Assembly: GCF_003206155.1 (NCBI RefSeq)
Contig: NZ_PZJV01000001.1
Coordinates: forward strand, 1,569,298 to 1,633,297
DNA: 64,000 nucleotides
Direction of reading: 5' to 3'
Source: Salinicola halophilus
GTDB lineage: Bacteria; Pseudomonadota; Gammaproteobacteria; Pseudomonadales; Halomonadaceae
Shown: positions 26,744-34,520 of the stretch, piece by piece
Numbering within the stretch: position 1 is the first letter of the stretch
Layout: every line of letters starts with the position of its first letter
The notes under the pieces: model-generated
The model's database searches: none
What the model was told of the DNA's origin: nothing
What the model saw: only the letters and a program-made list of their open reading frames with translations
Made by a program: the position numbers and the translations under genes

Positions 26744-28189
26744 TCAGCGCCTGGGAAAGCCGCCGCCGCCCATGCCGCCGGGGCCACCCATACCGCCGCC
26801 GCCCATGCCGCCGGGACCCCCCATTCCGCCGGGGCCACCGGAGCCGCCGCCCATCATGCCGGACATACCGCGCATCATTTTCTGCATGCCACCTTTCTGT
26901 CCGGCCTTCTTCATCATCTTCTGCATCTGCTTGTGCTGCTTGAGCAGACGGTTGATGTCCGGCACCTGGAGACCTGCGCCGGCGGAGATACGGCGCTTGC
27001 GCGAACCGTTGATGATCTCCGGCTTCTGGCGCTCTTTCGGCGTCATCGAGTTGATCAGCGCTTCGAGCTTGCCGAATTCCTGCTCGGCGCCCTTGCTCTG
27101 CGCCATCTCGGCCATCTGACCCATACCCGGCATCTTGGACATCATGCCGCCCATGCCGCCCATCTTCTTCAACTGCTGGAGCTGATCGCGAAAATCCTCG
27201 AGATCGAAGCCCTGACCCTTCTTGACCTTCTTGGCGAGACGTTCGGCCTTGCCCTTGTCGACGCTACGCTCGGCTTCCTCGATCAGCGAAAGCATGTCGC
27301 CCATGCCGAGGATGCGCGAGGCGACGCGATCCGGATGAAACGGCTCGAGCGCATCGACCTTCTCGCCCATACCCATGAACTTGATCGGCTTGCCGGTGAT
27401 GTGACGTACCGACAGCGCCGCCCCGCCGCGGGCGTCGCCGTCCGCCTTGGTGAGGATCACGCCGGTCAGCGGCAGCGCATCGTGGAAGGCCTTCGCCGTA
27501 TTGGCGGCGTCCTGCCCCGTCATGGCATCGACGACGAACAGCGTCTCTTCGGGCTGGATCGCGCGATGCAGGGACTGAATCTCCTCCATCATCGCCTCGT
27601 CCACCGCCAGACGGCCGGCGGTATCCACCAGCACCACGTCGTGGAACTGGATCTTGGCGTGCTTGATCGCCGCTTCGGCGATTGCCACCGGCTGCTGGCC
27701 GCTGTTGGAGGGGAAGAAGTCGACGGAGACCTCTTTCGCCAGCGTCTCGAGCTGGTCGATGGCGGCCGGCCGATAGACGTCGGCGGAAACCACCAGCACC
27801 TTCTTCTTCTCGCGCTCACGCAGGTACTTGGCGAGCTTGGCCACCGAGGTCGTCTTACCCGCCCCCTGCAGGCCCGCCATCAACATCACCGACGGTTTGC
27901 CCTTGAGGCTCAACGCCTCGTTGGCCTCGCCCATGATCGACTCCAGCTCCTGCTGGACGATCTTGACGAACTGTTGACCCGGCGAAAGGCTCTTGGAGAC
28001 TTCCTGCCCGACGGCCCGCTCGCGGACTCGGTCGACGAAATCCTTGACCACGGGGAGCGCGACATCGGCCTCGAGCAGCGCTCGCCGAACCTCGCGCAGA
28101 GTATCCTTGATGTTGTCTTCGGTCAGACGCGCCTGGCCCGTGACCGACTTGAGCGTCTGCGACAGGCGATTGGAGAGACTTTCGAACAT
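26744..28189 (-). CDS. ffh: Signal recognition particle protein Ffh
   Basis: A 481-residue SRP GTPase that binds signal peptides and 4.5S RNA to target inner-membrane proteins. The N domain is followed by the G domain with GLQGAGKTTSVAKLA, DVYRPAAIDQL, DTAGRL and TKADGDARGG, then the Met-rich M domain. The ATG at 28189 is chosen because MFESLSNRL is the conserved N-terminus; the open frame beyond it is not coding. The tail is unusual: after the M domain come about 35 residues of GGM/GPGGM repeats ending FPRR, making it longer than the E. coli protein. Confidence 0.97.
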   Translation of the reverse strand: MFESLSNRLSQTLKSVTGQARLTEDNIKDTLREVRRALLEADVALPVVKDFVDRVRERAVGQEVSKSLSPGQQFVKIVQQELESIMGEANEALSLKGKPSVMLMAGLQGAGKTTSVAKLAKYLREREKKKVLVVSADVYRPAAIDQLETLAKEVSVDFFPSNSGQQPVAIAEAAIKHAKIQFHDVVLVDTAGRLAVDEAMMEEIQSLHRAIQPEETLFVVDAMTGQDAANTAKAFHDALPLTGVILTKADGDARGGAALSVRHITGKPIKFMGMGEKVDALEPFHPDRVASRILGMGDMLSLIEEAERSVDKGKAERLAKKVKKGQGFDLEDFRDQLQQLKKMGGMGGMMSKMPGMGQMAEMAQSKGAEQEFGKLEALINSMTPKERQKPEIINGSRKRRISAGAGLQVPDINRLLKQHKQMQKMMKKAGQKGGMQKMMRGMSGMMGGGSGGPGGMGGPGGMGGGGMGGPGGMGGGGFPRR

Positions 28190-28511
28190 GGAACGCTCCG
28201 GGCAGCAATGCCGGACGCCGCTGGGTTCGAGGGTGCGAGCGCGGCGTCGCTGAAAAGAATGTGGGCGGCCATTATACGCGCGCAATCGCCCTGGCTCCAT
28301 GCAGCGGCGAAGCACACTCGCGATGGGGTTGGGCGAGGCTCCGGCAATTGGGTATAGTAGCCGACGAAACGCGAGTCTTTATCATTCGGTGAGGCAGGCC
28401 CTCGGACAGGACATGCCCGCTTGCGCGTTCGAACCCGCACTTTACCTGTTTTCACGGCCACGACGGCCTGCGTCACGGCCGTGGTCGATCGCCCACGAGG
28501 TCCCAACACCG
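28190..28511. promoter_or_regulatory. Divergent promoter region of ffh and the ypjD-like gene
   Basis: Leftward, a perfect TATAAT (28276-28271) gives ffh a leader of about 75 bases; its -35 is poor. Rightward, TATAGT (28353-28358) with TTGGGC (28329-28334) 18 bp upstream serves the membrane-protein gene. No gene fits inside. Confidence 0.5.
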
Positions 28512-29315
28512 ATGCCGGCGCTCCCCTTCGCCCTTGTCGCTATCGTCTGCTATCTCGCCGCCGGACTCTGGCAGAGCCTGAGTCTCGCCCGCCGCGTCGC
28601 CGAACGGCCAAGCTGGGTGCGTGGCGCAGGCCTTGCCGCGCTCGCGTGTCACGGCGTCATTTTGGCGCTCGTCGTCGTCGGCCCCCAGGGGCTACACCTG
28701 GGCCTAACCCAGAGCGCGGCGCTTGTGGGGTGGCTGGTCGTCGCGCTGCTGCTGGCGGCGAGCCTGTTCAAACCCGTGCTCAACGCCGGCGTCTGCGTCT
28801 TCCCACTGGCGGCCGTGACCATCGTCGGGGCGATCGGCATGCCGAGCACCATGATCGAATCCGGCGTCTCGCCGGGGCTCTACTTCCACATCCTCAGCTC
28901 GATCGCCGCGTTTTCGTTCTTCGCCATCGCCTCGGTGCAGGCGGTGCTGCTGGCGTTCCAGCATCACGCGCTCAAGCGCCGCCACACTGGCGGCATCGTT
29001 CAGGTCCTGCCGCCGTTGACGCGCATGGAACAGCTGCTCTTCGAACTCATCTGGTGCGGGATGCTGCTGCTGACGGCAGCGATTCTCAGCGGTTTCGTCT
29101 TTCTCGACAATCTCTTCGCCCAGCACCTGGCGCACAAGACGGTGCTATCGCTGCTCGCCTGGTTGATCTTCGCCGGCCTGCTGGCCGGGCACCACTATCT
29201 CGGCTGGCGCGGACTGAAAGCGGTGCGATGGACGCTGACCGGCGTCGCCGTACTGATCATGGCGTTCTTCGGTACCAAATTCGTGCTCGAATACGTCTTT
29301 CACTACAACGCCTAG
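28512..29315 (+). CDS. Inner-membrane protein of the cytochrome c assembly (CcsA/YpjD) family
   Basis: A 267-residue protein with about eight transmembrane helices, similar to YpjD and to the C-terminal core of CcsA/CcmC haem-handling proteins. The WD-like region is divergent; conserved points are PGLYFHILSSIAAFSFFAIASVQA with a membrane His, HKTVLSLLAW and HHYLGWRG. It lies divergently from ffh and upstream of a corC-like gene, an arrangement conserved in gammaproteobacteria. A role in cytochrome maturation is inferred from the family, not proven for YpjD. The start at 28512 follows GAGG with a somewhat long spacer. Confidence 0.85.
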   Translation: MPALPFALVAIVCYLAAGLWQSLSLARRVAERPSWVRGAGLAALACHGVILALVVVGPQGLHLGLTQSAALVGWLVVALLLAASLFKPVLNAGVCVFPLAAVTIVGAIGMPSTMIESGVSPGLYFHILSSIAAFSFFAIASVQAVLLAFQHHALKRRHTGGIVQVLPPLTRMEQLLFELIWCGMLLLTAAILSGFVFLDNLFAQHLAHKTVLSLLAWLIFAGLLAGHHYLGWRGLKAVRWTLTGVAVLIMAFFGTKFVLEYVFHYNA

Positions 29316-29393
29316 CGATCCGGTTCGACGGCGTTGACAGCTCGGCCTCGACCCCCTAAAACGATTCGACCACCCCATTAGGAACCCTCCGTC

Positions 29394-30677
29394 TTGAGTG
29401 ACGATCTCCCACTCGGCCTGATGCTCGGCCTGCTGTTCGTTCTGGTCTGCCTGTCGGCTTTCTTCTCGAGTTCCGAAACCGGCATGATGTCGATCAACCG
29501 CTATCGACTGAACCATCAGGCCACCAGCGGCAGTCGTTCGGCGCGACGCGTGGTGGCGCTGCTCAAGCGTCCGGATCGCCTGCTCGGGGTGATCCTCATC
29601 GGCAACAACCTGGTCAACAACCTGGCCGCCTCCATCGCCACCATCGTCGCCATCCATTTCTTCGGCGATGTCTCCGGCCCCGCGATCGCCACGCTCGCGC
29701 TGACCATCGTGGTGCTGATCTTCGGCGAGGTCACACCCAAGACCTACGCGGCGATCAAACCGGATCGCATCGCGATGCCGGCCTCGCTGGTGCTTGCCCC
29801 GCTACTCAAGGTCTTCTATCCGCTGGTGTGGCTGGTCAATGCCATCTCCAACACCCTGCTGCGCTCGCTCGGCGTCAAGCAGCTCGACGCGGGCAAGGAC
29901 AATCTCACTCGCGACGAGCTGCGAAGCGTGGTCCACGAGGCGGGATCGCTGATTCCTTCGCGTCACCAGGCGATGCTGCTATCGATCCTCGATCTCGAGA
30001 ACGTGACGGTGAACGACATCATGGTGCCGCGCCACGAGATCGTCGGGCTCGACCTCGAAGACGACCTCGAAACGCTGCTCGCTCAGATTCGTCAGAGCCA
30101 GCACAACCGGCTGCCGATCTACAAAGGCGACGTCAACAACGTCCTGGGCATCCTGCACCTGCGCAATGCGTCGCGCTTTCTGACCAAGCCAGATCTCAAC
30201 AAGGCCGCCATCGTGCAAGAAGCGCGCGAGCCCTACTTCATCCCCGAGTCGACGCCACTGCACACCCAGCTACTGAATTTCCAGCAGCAAAAGCGCCGCA
30301 TCGGCGTCGTGGTCGACGAGTACGGCGACGTGCTGGGTCTGGCCACGCTCGAGGACATCCTCGAAGAGATCGTCGGCGAATTCACCACCGATGTCGCCGA
30401 CACCCATCGCGACATCCATCCCCAGACCGATGGCGGCTACATCATCGACGGCACCGCCAACATTCGGGATCTCAACAAGGCGCTCGGCTGGCAGCTGCCC
30501 ACCGACGGCCCCAAGACGCTCAACGGCCTGATTCTCGAGCATCTCGAATCCTTTCCCGATGCGCCCGCCTGTCTGCAGATCGGCGCTACCCGCCTCGAGA
30601 TTCTCGAGATGCGCGACAATCTCATCACCTCCGTGCGCTGCTGGCATCAGAACGTTCGTCGTCTCAGCAGCGAGTGA
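29394..30677 (+). CDS. CNNM/CorC-type membrane protein (DUF21-CBS-CorC_HlyC), YfjD-like
   Basis: A 427-residue protein. The N-terminal DUF21 membrane domain (SAFFSSSETGMMSINRYRL, IGNNLVNNLAAS, FGEVTPKTYA) is followed by two CBS domains (TVNDIMVPRHEIVGLD, GVVVDEYGDVLGL) and a C-terminal CorC_HlyC domain. Relatives export or sense Mg2+/Co2+. The start is probably TTG at 29394, nine bases after AGGAA; the next Met is at 29421 within the first helix. It is 78 bp downstream of the ypjD-like gene and probably cotranscribed. Confidence 0.92.
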   Translation: MSDDLPLGLMLGLLFVLVCLSAFFSSSETGMMSINRYRLNHQATSGSRSARRVVALLKRPDRLLGVILIGNNLVNNLAASIATIVAIHFFGDVSGPAIATLALTIVVLIFGEVTPKTYAAIKPDRIAMPASLVLAPLLKVFYPLVWLVNAISNTLLRSLGVKQLDAGKDNLTRDELRSVVHEAGSLIPSRHQAMLLSILDLENVTVNDIMVPRHEIVGLDLEDDLETLLAQIRQSQHNRLPIYKGDVNNVLGILHLRNASRFLTKPDLNKAAIVQEAREPYFIPESTPLHTQLLNFQQQKRRIGVVVDEYGDVLGLATLEDILEEIVGEFTTDVADTHRDIHPQTDGGYIIDGTANIRDLNKALGWQLPTDGPKTLNGLILEHLESFPDAPACLQIGATRLEILEMRDNLITSVRCWHQNVRRLSSE

Positions 30678-30952
30678 CGTCGACGCACAGCCCTGACGCT
30701 CGACGACCCCATGACAGACGCATCGCCTCCAGGCGATTCGAGCGATAGCGATCGAGGTGATCGGCGCGATAGCGACTGAAGCGGGCTATTCGGGCGTGAG
30801 AACCGGAAGCTCCAGAGTGGCCGAGCAGAGGGCTCGAGAGGGAGAAAGAAAGAACCAGGAGAGCGAGGCGCTAGCCTCGTCGCGCGACGTGATGCCGGCT
30901 TCGATGCGATGACCGGTAGTCCGCAATGGGAGCGCCCCGGTTCGGCGATCCC

Positions 30953-30993
30953 ATCGGCCCGCCCAGGCTCGGCGGCTAGATCGGCCCGCCCAG
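30953..30993. repeat. Duplicated 14-bp end of the MFS-acyltransferase gene
   Basis: ATCGGCCCGCCCAG occurs at 30953-30966 and again at 30980-30993, where it codes the last residues LGGPI. The outer copy lies beyond the stop codon, a small tandem duplication. The rest of 30678-30975 holds only a short hairpin at 30864-30879. Confidence 0.6.
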
Positions 30994-32877
30994 TCGCTGC
31001 GACAGCCGTTCGTCGGCGCGGGACTTGAGTTCGCACACGCGCTGCAAAAGCATCTCCCGCTTCGCTACGCCCGGGGGAATCGGCTCGCCGAAGGAGAGCA
31101 CGACCCGCGCCCGAAGACGATTCGGACGCTTGGTCAGGGCCTTGCCGTCCTTGTTCGAGGTCCACGACCCCCAAAGCCCCGACAGAGACGCCGGCACTAC
31201 CGTTACCGGGTCTCGCGCCAGCACCAGGTCGAGCCCGCGGCGGAAGGCGTGAACTTCACCATCGGGACTCAGCCGCCCTTCGGGAAATATCATCACCACT
31301 TCGCCGTTGCGCAGCGCTCGGCTCACCTCGTCCAGCGCCCGGCGCACGCCCCCCGGATCTCGGCGATCCGAATCCACCGGAATGGCGCCCGCGATCCGAA
31401 AGAACCAGTTCAACCACGGCGTTTCGTAGATCGGCCGATCCATCATGAAGCGAAGCGGTCGCGGGCAGCCGCCGCCGAGCACCAGCGCGTCCATGAAGCT
31501 GACATGGTTGCAGACGACCAGCGCCGCCCCGGTAGCGGGCACGTGCTCGCGGCCGCGAAAGCGTAGCCGATAGAGCACGCGGATCAGCGCGAAGATCGCC
31601 AGACGCAGCGCGGGTCGCGGGTTGCGTATCAGCACGCCGATTCCCACCAGCAGCGACAGCCAGCCAAGCCCATAGAAAAGCACCTTCAGCGAGAGCGCGA
31701 AGACGCTCAGCACTACGATGCCGGTCACGGCCGAGCCGATCATGAACAGTGCATTGAGGATGTTGTTAGCGGCAATCATGCGGGCACGCCGGGCCGGCGG
31801 ACTCGCCAGCTGCATCAGCGTATAGAGCGGTACGCTGTAGAGCCCGCCGCCCATGCCGATCAGCGCCAGCAGGGTACTCATCTGCCAGAACTCGGTCATC
31901 GTCAAAAGCTGGGAAAGCGCCAACGGGTCGCCGGGTATCGCCGGCTGCGCCGCCAGCTCGATACCCGATACACCGATGATCAGCGCCCCCATCGGCACCA
32001 GTCCGATTTCCAGGCGCCCCACGGAGAGCCGGGCGCAGAGCAGTGCACCGCCGCCGACACCGAAGGCGAAAGCCCCGAGCAGGAAGCTGACCGCGGCCTC
32101 GTCGCCGTTGACGATGTCGCGCACCCAGGCCGGCAGCTGGGTCAGATAGCAGGCCCCCAGGAACCAGAAGAAACTGATACCGAGCAGCGCCAGCCGTAGT
32201 CGAGGCTGGCGCAGACCGTCGCGGAGCACGCCAACGGTTCCGGAGAAGGGGCGCCACGCCGCTCGTCCCGGCTCGACCGCCGGCGCCGATGGCACGGCCA
32301 GGCTCGCCGCCAGCCCCAAAAGCGCGATCGCCACCAGCGCCAGGGCCACTGTCCCTCGTCCCAGCGAGCCCGGGAGCACGGTGAGCGCCCCCGCCAATAG
32401 CGTCCCCAGCAGAATCGACACGAAGGTGCCCAGATTGACCCAGGCATTGCCCCGCACCAGCTCGGTCGCGGCCAGATGCTGCGGCAGGATGGCGTACTTT
32501 ACCGGGCCGAACAGTGCCGACTGGGTCCCCATCATGAACAGCAACGCCAGCAGCAGCCCGAAGAGTTCGAACCATATCGCCGCCGCTGCCGCGAGCATGG
32601 TGGCGAGTTCGAGCAGCTTGAGTCGCCGGATCAGGCGCTGCTTGTCGAGATGGTCGGCAAGCGCCCCGCCCCAGGCAGAGAAGAGAAAGAACGGCAGGAT
32701 GAAAAGGCCCGCTGCGAGATTGTTGAGCAGCCCCGTGTCCCACCCGTAACGGGGGGCGGCGACGAACGTCAGCAGCAGCAGCAGGACCTGCTTGAAAAGA
32801 TTGTCGTTGAAGGCGCCGAGCGCCTGAGTCCAGAAAAAGGGTGCGAAACGGCGCTCGCCGAGCAGCCCGCCCGTCAC
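30976..32877 (-). CDS. MFS transporter fused to a PlsC-type acyltransferase (LplT-Aas-like without AMP-ligase domain)
   Basis: A 633-residue two-domain inner-membrane protein. Residues 1 to about 420 form an MFS carrier similar to the lysophospholipid flippase LplT (FFWTQALGAFNDNLFKQVLLLLL at the start, FGPVKYAILPQHL). The C-terminal 200 residues are a PlsC acyltransferase with CNHVSFMD (catalytic His-Asp) and FPEGRLS. The start is GTG at 32877, overlapping the TetR TGA as GTGA; the frame beyond lies inside tetR. LplT and Aas together flip and re-acylate lysophospholipids; here the acyl-ACP synthetase third domain is missing, so the acyl donor must come from elsewhere. Function inferred from domains. 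Confidence 0.88.
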   Translation of the reverse strand: MTGGLLGERRFAPFFWTQALGAFNDNLFKQVLLLLLTFVAAPRYGWDTGLLNNLAAGLFILPFFLFSAWGGALADHLDKQRLIRRLKLLELATMLAAAAAIWFELFGLLLALLFMMGTQSALFGPVKYAILPQHLAATELVRGNAWVNLGTFVSILLGTLLAGALTVLPGSLGRGTVALALVAIALLGLAASLAVPSAPAVEPGRAAWRPFSGTVGVLRDGLRQPRLRLALLGISFFWFLGACYLTQLPAWVRDIVNGDEAAVSFLLGAFAFGVGGGALLCARLSVGRLEIGLVPMGALIIGVSGIELAAQPAIPGDPLALSQLLTMTEFWQMSTLLALIGMGGGLYSVPLYTLMQLASPPARRARMIAANNILNALFMIGSAVTGIVVLSVFALSLKVLFYGLGWLSLLVGIGVLIRNPRPALRLAIFALIRVLYRLRFRGREHVPATGAALVVCNHVSFMDALVLGGGCPRPLRFMMDRPIYETPWLNWFFRIAGAIPVDSDRRDPGGVRRALDEVSRALRNGEVVMIFPEGRLSPDGEVHAFRRGLDLVLARDPVTVVPASLSGLWGSWTSNKDGKALTKRPNRLRARVVLSFGEPIPPGVAKREMLLQRVCELKSRADERLSQRLGGPI

Positions 32878-33488
32878 GGCGCGTCCGGCAGATGGCGCAG
32901 GCCATTCAGCGTGGTACCGAGAAGCTGATCGATCAGCCCTTCGACCTCCATCGGCTGCCCCTGCCAATACCCGAGCCGATCGTTGAGGCCGAGCTGGACC
33001 AGACCGTGAACGCTTCCCCACAGGGTACGGGCCATGCGGCGAGCGCTGGCGTCGTCGAGCGCCGGCTGATGGCGCTTTAGCGCGCTCTCGACGCGCACGA
33101 AGAGCGCTTCGATGATATGACTCTGGCGCGCGTCGAGCTCGCCCTCTTCGGCCAGCGGGAACTCGAACAGCATCTGCCAGCGGTGCGACTCATGACGGGC
33201 GAACTGCCAGTACGCTCGCGCCAGGGCCTTGAGCTGAGGCTCGGGCTCGGTACCCTCGAGTTCCGCGACCGCCGCACCCATGCGATCCAGCGTCTCGACG
33301 TTGACGTACTGCAACAGGTTACTGAAGCTGCCGTAGAGCTTGAGTAGCGTACTGGGCGCGCAGCCCACGTCGCGCGCCAGAGAGCGCAGCGACAGGGTAT
33401 GTACGGGGTTTTCACGCAGCCAAACGTCACAGGCTTCCATGACCTGAGCATGGAGCGCCTCGGGGGCGTGCTGTCGTGGACGAGCCAT
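32874..33488 (-). CDS. TetR-family transcriptional regulator
   Basis: A 204-residue regulator. The N-terminal helix-turn-helix is LSLRSLARDVGCAPSTLLKLYGSFSNLL, followed by a helical ligand-binding domain ending HLPDAP. Its stop overlaps the GTG of the MFS-acyltransferase gene, so the two form one operon and the fusion is the obvious target. The inducer is unknown; a fatty acid or lysolipid would fit the neighbour but is speculation. Confidence 0.88.
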   Translation of the reverse strand: MARPRQHAPEALHAQVMEACDVWLRENPVHTLSLRSLARDVGCAPSTLLKLYGSFSNLLQYVNVETLDRMGAAVAELEGTEPEPQLKALARAYWQFARHESHRWQMLFEFPLAEEGELDARQSHIIEALFVRVESALKRHQPALDDASARRMARTLWGSVHGLVQLGLNDRLGYWQGQPMEVEGLIDQLLGTTLNGLRHLPDAP

Positions 33489-33770
33489 CGAATCCCTCGC
33501 TCGAAAAATAGTCAGCGCCGCCGATTGCCGGGGTGCAGGAATCTTGTTATCGAATTAAAATCGAACAGTGTTTCCAGCATATCTTCTCGACGTGTAAACG
33601 CAAGTATCCTCGCCATGCGCTCGGCGGCGCGATCGTCTCTTTGGTCGTAGACCGACGACGGTTGCTCGTCGACCGACGGATGCTCTCATCGGCGATGACC
33701 GACGAGATCGATGCCTGGCTCGTCCGGCCTCGACGCTACCGCCCCCACCCGACTCAACCCAGGAGAGCCC

Positions 33771-34451
33771 ATGCCCGGCCGGCTACATATCGACGATTGG
33801 ACGCGATATTCGGCGCTTCCTCGCATCGAACGCGACGAAGTGCCGACGCTCAGCCCCAACGTCGCCCCGAGAAGCTGGCTCACCCTGCTGCGCTTCGATG
33901 CAGGCCGGGTGCTGTTGCGCGACGCCTTCTGGGGCCTGACCCCCTCCTGGCTCAAGGTCCTGGATCATGCGCCGCACCTGGCGCGAGCGGAATCCCTCGA
34001 CGAGCGACGCATGTTTCGCGACGCCCTCGCCACGCGTCGCTGCGTCGTGCCGGTCACCGGCGTCTATGTGTGGCAGCAGCGCGTTCGAGGCAAGCAGCCC
34101 TATCTCGTTACCCATACCGACCGCGCGCCAATGCTGTTGGCGGGACTGTGGACGCGGTATACCCTCGATGCCGGCCCCTCACGGGACTCCTGTGCGCTGA
34201 TCACGGTCGCCGCGTCGCCCTTCATCGCGCCGCTGAGCGAGCGCTTTCCGGCGCTGATCGACCCCGAGCAGCTCAAGCGCTGGCTCGATCCGGCGACCCC
34301 ACTGGCCGACGTGAAAGCGCTGATTGCCAGCGCGCCCGAATCGCTGCTGGGGGCATTTCCGGTTTCCAAGGCGATCAACGACCCGGCCGAGCAGGCGTGG
34401 GCGAGCGCCTACCCGATCGGCGCGATGCAGGTCTGCCCGCAGGATGCGTGA
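33771..34451 (+). CDS. SRAP (YedK/HMCES) family protein with degenerate active site
   Basis: A 226-residue SRAP-fold protein. It aligns with E. coli YedK at NVAPRSW, FWGLTPSWL, ARAES, RRMFRDAL, RRCVVPVTGVYVW and RFPALI. Active SRAP proteins start MCGR and use Cys2 to crosslink abasic sites, with Glu105 and His160. Here residue 2 is Pro (MPGR), the Glu position is Val100 and the His position is Ser156; the Asn of INAR is Leu70, while Asn30 remains. The start is firm: AGGAG at 33761-33765 precedes the ATG by five bases. It should not form the thiazolidine crosslink; it may only bind DNA. It stands alone. Confidence 0.85.
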   Translation: MPGRLHIDDWTRYSALPRIERDEVPTLSPNVAPRSWLTLLRFDAGRVLLRDAFWGLTPSWLKVLDHAPHLARAESLDERRMFRDALATRRCVVPVTGVYVWQQRVRGKQPYLVTHTDRAPMLLAGLWTRYTLDAGPSRDSCALITVAASPFIAPLSERFPALIDPEQLKRWLDPATPLADVKALIASAPESLLGAFPVSKAINDPAEQAWASAYPIGAMQVCPQDA

Positions 34452-34520
34452 GCCAAGCCCCACTTCGATCGTTTCCTTTTCATCGCGACGTTTGTCATCC
34501 GACTTTTTGCAGGAGTTTTC

